Shown here: in pieces, positions 1-7,578 of the stretch
How positions within the stretch are numbered: position 1 is the first letter of the stretch
Layout: every line of letters begins with the position of its first letter
NCBI RefSeq assembly: GCF_039871655.1
Contig: NZ_JBDPLZ010000003.1
Coordinates: 310,001 to 374,000 of the forward strand
Source: Actinocorallia sp039871655
Lineage (GTDB): Bacteria > Actinomycetota > Actinomycetes > Streptosporangiales > Streptosporangiaceae
Reading direction: 5' to 3'
DNA: 64,000 nt
Position numbers and translations under genes: made by a program
The notes under the pieces: generated by a model
Seen by the model: only the letters and a program-made list of their open reading frames with translations
What the model was told of the DNA's origin: nothing
The model's database searches: none

Positions 1-272
1 AGGCAGACGACCCCCTCGTCGAGCAGCGGTCCGGCCAGGGCGAGCCCGACGGTGATGGCGGCCGTGATCGTGCCGAGCGTGCTGCGCGGCCGGGCCGTGG
101 CCACGACGGTGAGCGCTATGAGCGCGGGGATCCCCACGTAGAACAGCGCGGTCTGCTCCAGCTGCCCGGCTTTGAGGATCCGGTAGGCGAGCATCGCGGC
201 GAACAGCGCGGCCACGACGCCCAGCAGGGTGCGCCGGGCGGAGAGCCGCCGCTCGGGATCGGGAACGACCAT
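1..272 (-). CDS. Membrane protein, N-terminal part (runs off left edge)
   Basis: An open frame runs from an ATG at 272 to the left edge without a stop, so only about 90 N-terminal residues are present. After a short charged start (MVVPDPERR) come three hydrophobic stretches, roughly residues 17-33, 43-58 and 67-80, typical of a polytopic membrane protein. It is divergent from the TetR regulator at 378, and the operator between them suggests the regulator controls it. I do not recognise the family. An exporter or a small integral membrane protein of unknown role would both fit. Confidence 0.6.
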   Translation of the reverse strand, partial: MVVPDPERRLSARRTLLGVVAALFAAMLAYRILKAGQLEQTALFYVGIPALIALTVVATARPRSTLGTITAAITVGLALAGPLLDEGVVC

Positions 273-309
273 GGGGGGCACCTTCGTTCATCACTTAGTT
301 TAATCGTTC

Positions 310-331
310 GGTTTAATCGAGTGATTAAACC
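310..331. promoter_or_regulatory. TetR-type operator palindrome
   Basis: A perfect 9-bp inverted repeat, GGTTTAATC then a 4-nt spacer then GATTAAACC, lies between the divergent membrane-protein and TetR genes. A further half-site-like GTTTAATCG lies just upstream, near 297-306. The spacing and position are typical of a TetR operator for autoregulation and control of the neighbour. The assignment is an inference. Confidence 0.65.
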
Positions 332-377
332 GTATGATGAACCAACCGGGGTCTGTCAACTGGGAGACTGGGGGACC

Positions 378-1001
378 GTGAGCAAGCAGAGCAGCGCGGA
401 GACCAGGGAGCGCCTCATCGAGGCCGCCGCGCAGACCCTGCGCACCGAGGGGTACGCGGGCACCAGCGCCCGCACGATCGCCAAGGCCGCGGGCTGCAAC
501 TCGGCGCTGGTCTTCTACCACTTCGGCGGAGTCGACCCCCTGCTGCTGGCCGCGCTCGACCACTCCTCCGCCGAGCGCATGGCCGCGCACCGGGAGGCCG
601 CCGCCAAGGCCAGGACCCTCGAGGAGCTCGTCGAGGCGGCGATCACCATCTACCGCACCGACCTCGAAGGCGGACACATCACCCTGTTCACCGAGCTGGT
701 CGGCGCGAGCATCGCCCGCCCCGAACTCCGGCAGGAGATCGTGGCCCGGGCCGAACCGTGGATCGAGTTCGTCGAGCAGACCCTGGACCGGGTGATCGGA
801 GGCTCCCCGCTGGCCATGCTGATGCCCCCGCGCGACCTGGCCTACGCGGCCGTCACCTTCTACCTGGGCGTCAACCTCTTCACCCACCTGGACGCCGACC
901 GCACCCGCACCGAGGCCCTGTTCGGCCTCGCCGCCCGCGTGGCACCCCGGGCCAGGCTCCTCACCCTGAAACTCCCCCTCCGCCGCGGCAAGGAGTCCTG
1001 A
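378..1001 (+). CDS. TetR/AcrR family regulator
   Basis: About 207 residues. The N-terminal helix-turn-helix is clear (RERLIEAAAQTLRTEGYAG, then TSARTIAKAAGCNSALVFYH), followed by an all-helical ligand-binding domain. The frame is open further upstream to a GTG at 321, but that codon lies inside the operator palindrome. The GTG at 378, just after GGAGACTGGGGGACC, is therefore the better start. It is likely a repressor acting on the palindrome at 310-331 and on the divergent membrane protein. The ligand is unknown. Confidence 0.85.
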   Translation: MSKQSSAETRERLIEAAAQTLRTEGYAGTSARTIAKAAGCNSALVFYHFGGVDPLLLAALDHSSAERMAAHREAAAKARTLEELVEAAITIYRTDLEGGHITLFTELVGASIARPELRQEIVARAEPWIEFVEQTLDRVIGGSPLAMLMPPRDLAYAAVTFYLGVNLFTHLDADRTRTEALFGLAARVAPRARLLTLKLPLRRGKES

Positions 1002-1108
1002 GCCGGAGGGCGGTCCCGGCGGAGGAAAGAGAAGCCCTTGCGATCCGGTGGCGCCTACTGTGGAAAGCGTGGCCGGTGACCTCCACCCCCGAAGGGAGAC
1101 CCCGATAG

Positions 1109-1399
1109 ATGCCCGCCCTCACCTCGGCTGAACGCGAGTTCGTCGACCACTATCTGGCCGTCGTGGATCTGCTGGGCCGGATCAACCCGGCGAACGCCGA
1201 GGCCACCTACGGGGCGCTGCGGGCCGCGCAGGCGCTCGTCGGGGAGGCCGGAAGACTGCGCGACGCGCTGGAGACCATGCTCGAGCGAGGGGAGAAGGAG
1301 GTCTTCGGCGACGCCCTGATCCAGGTCATCAGGGAACTGGACGGCCAGCGCAGGACGGAACGCCTGGCGTTGCCGGACGAACACCCCTCATCCGGCTGA
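1109..1399 (+). CDS. Small hypothetical protein, 96 aa
   Basis: Starts at ATG 1109 with an AAGGGAGA ribosome-binding site about 7 nt upstream. The product is acidic and predicted mostly helical, with Leu/Ala heptad-like spacing over residues 10-60 and no Cys, signal peptide or membrane segment. It stands between TetR and the phosphotriesterase-like gene, about 95 nt from the latter. I do not recognise a family. Codon usage matches its neighbours, which supports a real gene. Confidence 0.6.
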   Translation: MPALTSAEREFVDHYLAVVDLLGRINPANAEATYGALRAAQALVGEAGRLRDALETMLERGEKEVFGDALIQVIRELDGQRRTERLALPDEHPSSG

Positions 1400-1493
1400 T
1401 CTTTCCTGGCGGCGCGGCCTGCGGAAATGGTAGAACGGCAGCCCGCACGAGGCACCGGCCTCGATCGCAGACACCCGACGAGGAGTCCCGCCC

Positions 1494-2474
1494 ATGGCCC
1501 AGGTGAACACCGTCCTCGGCCCCGTCGACGACGGGGAACTGGGGCGTACCTACGTCCACGAGCACATCTTCACGCTCACCGCTGACGTGCAGGACAACTA
1601 CCCGGGGGAGTGGGGAAGCGAGGACGAGCGGGTGGCCGACGCGGTGGAGCGGCTGCGGGCGCTGGCCGCTCAGGGGGTGCGCACGATCATCGACCCGACC
1701 GTTGTCGGGCTCGGCCGTCATATCCCCCGCATCCAGCGGGTGGCCGCGCAGGTGCCCGAACTGAACATCATCGTGGCCACGGGCCTGTACACCTACAACG
1801 ACATTCCGTTCTTCTTCCGCTACCGGGGGCCGGGGCTGAGCGAGGTCCTGGGGATGGACGTGCCCGACCCGATGGCCGACATGTTCGTCCGGGACCTCAC
1901 CGAGGGGATCGCGGACACCGGGGTGAAGGCCGGGATGCTCAAGTGCGCCATCGACGAGGAGGGCATGACCCCGGGCGTCGAACGGGTGATGCGCGCCGTG
2001 GCCGCCGCCCACCGGCGGACGGGCGCCCCCGTCACCGTGCACACCCACCCCGGCAGCCGCAGCGGTCTGGAGGTCAAGCGGCTCCTGTGCGACGAGGAGG
2101 GCGTCGACCCCCGGAAAGTCGTGCTCGGGCACAGCGGCGACACCTCCGACTGCGACCACCTCGCCGAACTCGCCGACGCCGGCTTCCTGCTCGGCATGGA
2201 CCGCTTCGGCCTCAACCTCGACACCACCTTCGAGGCCCGCGCCGAGACCGTGGTCGAGATGTGCCGCCGGGGCTACGCGGAGAGCATGGTCCTCTCCCAC
2301 GACGCCTCCTGCTACATCGACTGGATCGACCCGGACGTCCTGCCCTTCCTCCCGCAGTGGAACTACCTGCACATCGAACAGGAGGTCCTCCCCTACCTCA
2401 GGGAGAAGGGCGTGACCGAGCAGCAGATCACCGCGATGCTCGTCGACAACCCCCGCCGGTTCCTTCGTCCCTGA
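1494..2474 (+). CDS. Phosphotriesterase-family metal-dependent hydrolase
   Basis: 326 residues, the usual size for the phosphotriesterase/lactonase branch of the amidohydrolase superfamily. The metal ligands are visible: HEH at residues 22-24, a Lys in GMLKCAID that is probably the bridging carboxylated lysine, His in TVHTHPG, His in LGHSGD, and Asp in SHDASC near the C-terminus. Members hydrolyse lactones or phosphotriesters with a binuclear metal centre; the substrate cannot be read here. Starts at ATG 1494 after CGAGGAGTCCCGCCC. It is followed by a hairpin terminator. Confidence 0.9.
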   Translation: MAQVNTVLGPVDDGELGRTYVHEHIFTLTADVQDNYPGEWGSEDERVADAVERLRALAAQGVRTIIDPTVVGLGRHIPRIQRVAAQVPELNIIVATGLYTYNDIPFFFRYRGPGLSEVLGMDVPDPMADMFVRDLTEGIADTGVKAGMLKCAIDEEGMTPGVERVMRAVAAAHRRTGAPVTVHTHPGSRSGLEVKRLLCDEEGVDPRKVVLGHSGDTSDCDHLAELADAGFLLGMDRFGLNLDTTFEARAETVVEMCRRGYAESMVLSHDASCYIDWIDPDVLPFLPQWNYLHIEQEVLPYLREKGVTEQQITAMLVDNPRRFLRP

Positions 2475-2504
2475 ACGGGCCCGTCCCGGCAGGACGGGCC
2501 GTTC
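2473..2504 (+). terminator. Hairpin terminator after the phosphotriesterase gene
   Basis: The stem GAACGGGCCCGTCC pairs with GGACGGGCCGTTC around a 5-nt loop, with one bulged base, directly at the stop codon. No strong U-tract follows, as is common in actinomycetes. The next gene is convergent, so it may act in both directions. Confidence 0.7.
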
Positions 2505-2530
2505 TGATGTCCGGGCTCACCTCGGCGGGA

Positions 2531-3157
2531 TCACTGCTGCCCGGCCCTGAGGGCGATGAAGAGCCCTTCCGCCTCGGCGCAGAGGGTCTCGCCGTGGTAG
2601 AGCGCGCCCTTGATGAAGCGCTTGCGCCCCTCCTCCCGGAGGAAGGAGACCTCGAAGCGCAGGTCGGCTTCGACGGGGGTGACGGACCGGTAGTCGACGT
2701 GGAGGTAGGCGGTCCGGGCGGGGACGCGGCCTCCGCTGTTGGACATGCGCCCCAGGACCGAGTCGAAGAACAGGGGGATGGCGCCGCCGTAGACGGCTCC
2801 GTTGCGGCCCAGGTAGTAGCGGCCGAACCGGATCCGCCCGCGCATGTGGTCGGGTCCGGAGGAGTCGAAGCGGATGACGGGGATGAGGGTCTGCGCGCGG
2901 CCCGGCACGTCGAGGCGTCCGACGATCTGCTCGCTCTCGGGCACCTGGTGGGCGCGGAGCTCGGCGTTGAAGAGCTCGATCTGGCGGAGCATCTCCTTGG
3001 TCAGCTCGGGGGGAGCGACCGAGCCGGTCATCAGGTCGTTGAACTCCCGCAGGGCCTCGGCGAGCCGGGGGAGGTCGGGCCCGCCGCGGTCGGCGGGCAG
3101 AGGGGTGAGGTTCCAGTTGGGGTTGCCTCTGACCCCGAGGTCGGACGTTTCTGCCAT
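2531..3157 (-). CDS. PaaI-like hotdog-fold thioesterase
   Basis: 208 residues. The C-terminal half has the hotdog pattern: GRNGAVYGGAIPLFFDSVLG (the helix carrying the catalytic region), then ARTAYLHVDYRSVTPV and LRFEVSFLREEGRK strands. This resembles the THEM4/PaaI group, which hydrolyses acyl-CoA thioesters. The first 90 residues are helical and specific to this subgroup. It sits beside a class III CoA-transferase and a crotonase, so a role in acyl-CoA turnover is likely. Starts at ATG 3157. Confidence 0.85.
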   Translation of the reverse strand: MAETSDLGVRGNPNWNLTPLPADRGGPDLPRLAEALREFNDLMTGSVAPPELTKEMLRQIELFNAELRAHQVPESEQIVGRLDVPGRAQTLIPVIRFDSSGPDHMRGRIRFGRYYLGRNGAVYGGAIPLFFDSVLGRMSNSGGRVPARTAYLHVDYRSVTPVEADLRFEVSFLREEGRKRFIKGALYHGETLCAEAEGLFIALRAGQQ

Positions 3158-3252
3158 GGCAGATTCATATCTGACTCACCGGTAACTCCGCTGCGCCGGG
3201 GTCGGGCCGCGGCCGACGCGCCACTCGAAGGAGGCGGCGCCGTCGGAGCGGA

Positions 3253-4482
3253 TCAGGGGAGGGGGATGCCCAGCTCGCGCAGGACATCCGAGGTGTCGGC
3301 GCCACTGCGCGGGGCGGGCCCGGCGGGGCCTTCGCGCGGGGCGGGATCGGCGACGGGGACGGGGCCTTCGTCGGTGTCGACGACCCAGCCGCCGGGGACG
3401 GCCCGCGCGGCGGCGCTCGGGACGGGCGGGCCGTCCGGGAGGGTCAGGGCGACCACGTCCGCCATCGACAGCTCCCACAGGACACCCGAGCCGTCGGTCG
3501 GAGCGGTGGCGGCCAGGACGGCGGCGGTCAGCCCGGTGAGGGGGTCGGCGAGCGCGTCGCCGCAGAAGACCGGTCCGGCCCCGTCCCAGGCGAGCAGCCC
3601 GGCGCAGGCGGCGACGTCGTCGCCGAACCCGACCCGGTCCTCGGCGCGGCCGTACGCGGTGATGGACACCCAGGTCTTCCCCGCGGCCACGGCCTCCCCG
3701 GCGTCCAGGCCCCACCGGGCCAGCGCCCGGGGGCGGGACGCCTCGATCACGATGTCGGCGGCTTGCACCAGCTCCGCCAGCGCGCGGCGGCCGGACGGCG
3801 TGGCCGGATCCAGGACCACCGACCGGTGCCCGGAGTGCAGCAGGTCGTAGAAGGCCTGGTCGCCCTGCCGGGCCCCGTCGGGCCGGGTCGGCGTCTCGAC
3901 CTTGACGACCCGGGCCCCGGCCAGGCCCAGGAGGTGGGCGCACAGCGGACCCGCCCACAGGGCGCTGAAGTCGACCACCAGTGCCCCCTCGAGCGGCCGG
4001 GGTGCGCAGGGAGAGGGCACGCGGGGCCGCGGCGGTCGGCGGACGGGCCCCGCGGCGACGCCCAGCAGGGCGGCGCGTTCGGCCAGTTCGTCCCCGGAGT
4101 GCGAGGCCAGCCAGCGGGTGAGCACCGTCCACAGTTCCCCGCCGGGCTCGGCGAAGGCCAGCGCGCCGAGTAGGGTGGGATCGTCGGGGCGGGCGCAGGA
4201 GACCGCGGCCCAGCCGTCGGCGGTCGGCAGCAGTCGGCAGCTTCCCCCCGCGGAGATCGGCCCGTGCCGGGAATGCCGGGTATAGGCGGCGCGCTCCGAC
4301 AGGAGCCGGGGCCCGTCCACCCGTACCGGACGGCCGGTCCGCGCGGTGAGATCCGCCAGCAGCGCCGAAAGCTCGGCGGCCCGCTGGGCGGCGGTGCCGG
4401 GCGGCACCAGCGGCGGTCCGCAGGGGCGGCCGGTCAGCGCCACCACTCCGCTGCGCGCCCAGGCCGCGGCCCGCGCCGTCAT
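3253..4482 (-). CDS. Class III (CaiB/BaiF) CoA-transferase
   Basis: About 409 residues. The family core begins near residue 165 (LEGALVVDFSALWAGPLCAH, then GARVVKVETPTRPDG) and continues through DLLHSGHRSVVLD. The 160 residues before it look like a diverged copy of the same fold. ATG 4482 is preferred because GGAG lies 6 nt upstream; the frame is open to a GTG at 4512. The enzyme would move CoA between carboxylic acids. It is divergent from the crotonase gene at 4551, a common pairing in acyl-CoA degradation. Confidence 0.85.
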   Translation of the reverse strand: MTARAAAWARSGVVALTGRPCGPPLVPPGTAAQRAAELSALLADLTARTGRPVRVDGPRLLSERAAYTRHSRHGPISAGGSCRLLPTADGWAAVSCARPDDPTLLGALAFAEPGGELWTVLTRWLASHSGDELAERAALLGVAAGPVRRPPRPRVPSPCAPRPLEGALVVDFSALWAGPLCAHLLGLAGARVVKVETPTRPDGARQGDQAFYDLLHSGHRSVVLDPATPSGRRALAELVQAADIVIEASRPRALARWGLDAGEAVAAGKTWVSITAYGRAEDRVGFGDDVAACAGLLAWDGAGPVFCGDALADPLTGLTAAVLAATAPTDGSGVLWELSMADVVALTLPDGPPVPSAAARAVPGGWVVDTDEGPVPVADPAPREGPAGPAPRSGADTSDVLRELGIPLP

Positions 4483-4550
4483 CGGCTGCTCCGCATGAGC
4501 CCGACGATACACTCACGACCACTGGAAGATCGCTAACGGCGGGAGCGCAG

Positions 4551-5603
4551 ATGAACGGTCCTCTCCTTCTGTCCGTCGCCGATCTGGCCGACGGCGCGGC
4601 CCACACCCGTGTCCTCGGCCCGGACGCGGCGCCGATCGATCCCCTGATCGGGATCGAGCTCGGCTCCGTCCCGTCCGCCGCGACCCTCTCCCGCGCCGCC
4701 GAGCGCGCCAGGTCCCACGACCGGCTGCTGGTGGGGATCCACGACGGGACGGACCTGCCGGAGGCGGCCCGGACCCTGTCGGCCTACCTCGACCTCACCC
4801 TGATCACGTCCGGCCGGTCCCTGCCCCGCCCGTACGTCGGCGTCGACGATCCGAAGGCGGCGCTGGGCCGCCTTTGGGAGGCGGCGTCCGCCAATCCGCG
4901 GGCCGCCTTCACCCTCGGCGGGGTGCTGCGGGCGTCCGCCACGCTGCCCGTCGCCGAGGCCCTGGACGTGGAGTCCTTCGCCTACTCCACGCTGCTGGCC
5001 GGTTCGGAGTTCTCCTCCTGGCTCACCGGACGGGGAACCGTCGACGCGCCGCCGGAGGTGACGGAGCCGGTCCGGCTCTCCCGCGACGGCGATACCCTGC
5101 GCCTGACGCTCAACCGTCCCGAGCGCCGTAACGCCTACGGACGCCTCCTTCGCGACGCCCTGGTGGAGGGGCTGGCCATCGCCGAGGCCGACCCGTCGAT
5201 CCGCCGGGTCCTGCTGGACGGCGCGGGCCCGGTGTTCTGCTCCGGCGGCGACCTGGCCGAGTTCGGGACCACCCCCGACCTCACCACCGCCCACCTCGTC
5301 CGCACCCGCGGGGGCGCGGCCCTGCCCCTGCATCGCCTGCGCGACCGCGTCACCGTCCGGGTCCACGGCACCTGTGTGGGCGCCGGCGTCGAACTCCCCG
5401 CCTTCGCCCGCACCCTCATCGCCGATCCCGGCACCACCTTCCGCCTTCCCGAGGTCGGCATGGGCCTGATCCCCGGGGCCGGCGGCACCGTCTCCCTGCC
5501 CCGCCGTGCCGGCCGCTGGCGCACCCTCTACCTGGCCCTCACCGGGCTGGAACTGGACGCCGCGACGGCTTTGTCCTGGGGCCTGGTCGACCGCCTGGCC
5601 TGA
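4551..5603 (+). CDS. Enoyl-CoA hydratase/isomerase family protein with N-terminal extension
   Basis: 350 residues. The crotonase domain starts near residue 168 (LRLTLNRPERRNAYGRLLRD), continues with the oxyanion-hole segment GPVFCSGGDLAEFG, and ends with LPEVGMGLIPGAGGTVSLPR and the glutamate/glycine-rich active-site loop. The first 165 residues are not typical of crotonases (usual length about 260) and I do not recognise them. GGGAG precedes ATG 4551. It is divergent from the CoA-transferase at 4482, so the two probably serve one acyl-CoA pathway. Confidence 0.85.
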   Translation: MNGPLLLSVADLADGAAHTRVLGPDAAPIDPLIGIELGSVPSAATLSRAAERARSHDRLLVGIHDGTDLPEAARTLSAYLDLTLITSGRSLPRPYVGVDDPKAALGRLWEAASANPRAAFTLGGVLRASATLPVAEALDVESFAYSTLLAGSEFSSWLTGRGTVDAPPEVTEPVRLSRDGDTLRLTLNRPERRNAYGRLLRDALVEGLAIAEADPSIRRVLLDGAGPVFCSGGDLAEFGTTPDLTTAHLVRTRGGAALPLHRLRDRVTVRVHGTCVGAGVELPAFARTLIADPGTTFRLPEVGMGLIPGAGGTVSLPRRAGRWRTLYLALTGLELDAATALSWGLVDRLA

Positions 5604-5701
5604 CCGGCCCTGTCTCCGTCCGTCCGGCACGGAGCGGCGGCCCGCCGCTCCCCGGGGCACCCCGGATGCGTCCGCGCCCGGAGGGCTGGGAGCATGGACG
5701 C

Positions 5702-6295
5702 ATGGAGATCGAGACCGTGGCGGGGCCGGCGGCGGTCGTGGTCGACGAGGCGGAGGGGGCGCGGCTGCTGGTCGTGCTCACGCACGGTTCCAACGGGAGC
5801 GTGGACGCGCCGGACCTGCTGGCGGTGCGGGAGGCCGCGCTGGGCCTGGGGGCGGTGGTGGCCCGGGTGACGCAGCCGTTCCGGCTGGCGGGCAGGCGGG
5901 CTCCGGGCAGCGCGGTCAAGCAGGACGCGGCCTGGATCGAGGTCGTCGAGTCGCTGCGGAAGCGCTACCCGGAGGTGCCGCTGGTGCAGGGCGGGCGGAG
6001 CAACGGCGCACGGGTGGCCTGCCGCACGGCGGCGCGCACCGGTGCGGCGGGGGTCCTGGCGCTGGCGTTCCCGCTGCATCCGCCCGGCAAGCCCGAGAAG
6101 AGCAGGGCGGATGAGCTGAGGGAGGCCGGTGCGCCGGTCGTGGTGGTCAACGGTGACCGCGACCCCTTCGGGGTGCCGGCGGAGCGGGACGCCACCGAGG
6201 TGGTGACGCTGCCGGGCGAACGGCACGACCTGGCGAAGGACCCCGCCCGGGTGGGGGCCGCCGTGGAGCCGTGGCTCCGGCGCTGGCGGGGCTGA
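5702..6295 (+). CDS. Small alpha/beta hydrolase (KANL3/Tex30-like)
   Basis: 197 residues. Strand-turn LLVVLTHGSNGS, nucleophile elbow VQGGRSNGARVA with the probable catalytic Ser, acid turn VVNGDRDPFG, and a final His in LPGERHDLAKDP form a complete triad in the order of the family. Start ATG 5702 lies after GGGAG; an upstream in-frame ATG at 5666 overlaps the previous gene's trailer and has no ribosome-binding site. The substrate is unknown; the protein is cytosolic with no signal peptide. Confidence 0.8.
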   Translation: MEIETVAGPAAVVVDEAEGARLLVVLTHGSNGSVDAPDLLAVREAALGLGAVVARVTQPFRLAGRRAPGSAVKQDAAWIEVVESLRKRYPEVPLVQGGRSNGARVACRTAARTGAAGVLALAFPLHPPGKPEKSRADELREAGAPVVVVNGDRDPFGVPAERDATEVVTLPGERHDLAKDPARVGAAVEPWLRRWRG

Positions 6296-6316
6296 TCCGT
6301 ACCCCGGCCGGGATCA

Positions 6317-6340
6317 CCCGAACTGACTAGTCAGATCGGG
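6317..6340. terminator. Near-perfect palindrome between convergent genes
   Basis: A 24-nt palindrome, CCCGA-A-CTGACTAGTCAG-A-TCGGG, with a single A/A mismatch on each side. It lies between the convergent hydrolase gene and the DUF5999 gene. The placement and the GC-rich flanks suit a bidirectional terminator. Confidence 0.55.
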
Positions 6341-6359
6341 CCCGGCCGTCGCCGCGGGC

Positions 6360-6563
6360 TCAGGCCGCGGCGTCGGCGTGCACGTCCGTCGGGCGGTGCG
6401 GCGCGATGATCCCCCCGTTGGGCAGCAGTTCACCGGTGTCCTCGAACACCACCACTCCGTTGCACAGGAGGCTCCACCCCTGTTCCGGGTGGCTGGCCAG
6501 GGTGCGGGCGGCGTCTCGGTCCGGGTCGGCGAACGAGGGACAGGACGGCTGGTGCGGGCACAT
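6360..6563 (-). CDS. DUF5999 family protein, 67 aa
   Basis: The product begins MCPHQPSCPSFADPDRDAAR and contains HPEQGWSLLCNGVVVFEDTG and GELLPNGGIIAPHRP, the conserved pattern of the small actinobacterial DUF5999 family. Three Cys (positions 2, 8 and 34) might bind metal. GGAGG precedes ATG 6563, so the longer upstream frame to 6746 is not needed. It is divergent from lutA. No function is established for the family. Confidence 0.8.
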   Translation of the reverse strand: MCPHQPSCPSFADPDRDAARTLASHPEQGWSLLCNGVVVFEDTGELLPNGGIIAPHRPTDVHADAAA

Positions 6564-6867
6564 CGGCGTGCCTCCGGTTCTCACACTCGATGGGTTTGTG
6601 TTCTCTGTCACGTTGGACGTGTACCAGTGTGCAACGGTTCGGGCTTTCAAGGACATAGTCCGATGGGACTGTTGTGGCGTGGTGTACGAACCAGTCGGCG
6701 AGCGGCGGATCGGCTCACCGGCCGATCGGCCCTGTGAGGTGGGCAAACGGGATAATTCACATTGAGTCGGGTCAGGGCCTCCTCATTACGGGGGAGATGG
6801 GATCGTCTCCCGGGAGACAGCCGCACCCGCGACCTACGATGGCCGTTCCCCACGAGGAAGGGCACGA
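6564..6867. promoter_or_regulatory. Divergent promoter region, DUF5999 / lutABC
   Basis: About 300 bp without a gene. It is clearly more AT-rich than its surroundings, with stretches such as GGGATAATTCACATTG that could hold -10 elements for lutA, and a short stem CTCCTCATTACGGGGGAG near 6778. I see no clear operator and no regulator gene next to it. Confidence 0.4.
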
Positions 6868-7578
6868 GTGCGCGTCGCGTTGTTCGTCAGCTGTGTCAAC
6901 GACGCCCTGTATCCGCGGACGGGCAGGGCCGTCGTGCGGTTGCTGGAACGTCTCGGACACGAGGTGGTCTTCGAGCCCGAGCAGACCTGCTGCGGGCAGA
7001 CGCACTGGACCACCGGCTACCACCGGGAGGCCGAAGGACTCGCGGTGCGGTTCGCCGAGCTGTTCAGCCGCTACGAGACGGTCGTGACGCCCTCCGCGTC
7101 CTGCGCGGCCACCGTCCGCACCGTCCATCCGAGGCTGACGGGCGGCGCCCCGCCGCCGGTCCACGAGCTCACCGAGTTCCTCGTCGACGTCCTGGGCGTG
7201 ACGGACGTCGGCGCCTGCTTCCCCCACCGGGTGGCCTACCACCCCACCTGCCATTCGCTGCGCGTGTCCCGGCTGGGCGACAGGCCGCTGCGGCTGCTGC
7301 GCGCCGTCCGGGGCCTGGAGCTGGCCGACCTGCCGGAGGCCGAGGAATGTTGCGGATTCGGCGGGGCGTTCGCGCTGAAGAACGCCGACACGTCGGTCGC
7401 GATGGCCGCGGACAAGGTCAGGCACGTGCGCGGGACCGGCGCCGACGTGGTGTGCGCGGTGGACGACTCCTGCCTGGCCCACATCGGCGGCATGCTCTCG
7501 CGGCTGCGCTCGGGGGTACGGGCCGTCCACCTGGCGCAGATCCTCGCCGCGACGGGAGCCGAGGGGGAGGAGCGATGA
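6868..7578 (+). CDS. lutA: Lactate utilization protein A, (Fe-S) oxidoreductase
   Basis: 236 residues. It carries the two CCG motifs of the LutA/GlpC family, CCGQTHWTTGY near residue 45 and ECCGFGGAFALKN near residue 155, which bind Fe-S or related cofactors. LutABC together oxidise L-lactate to pyruvate in the cytosol. GTG 6868 follows GAGGAAGGG. The stop overlaps lutB in ATGA, so the genes are translationally coupled. Confidence 0.92.
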   Translation: MRVALFVSCVNDALYPRTGRAVVRLLERLGHEVVFEPEQTCCGQTHWTTGYHREAEGLAVRFAELFSRYETVVTPSASCAATVRTVHPRLTGGAPPPVHELTEFLVDVLGVTDVGACFPHRVAYHPTCHSLRVSRLGDRPLRLLRAVRGLELADLPEAEECCGFGGAFALKNADTSVAMAADKVRHVRGTGADVVCAVDDSCLAHIGGMLSRLRSGVRAVHLAQILAATGAEGEER

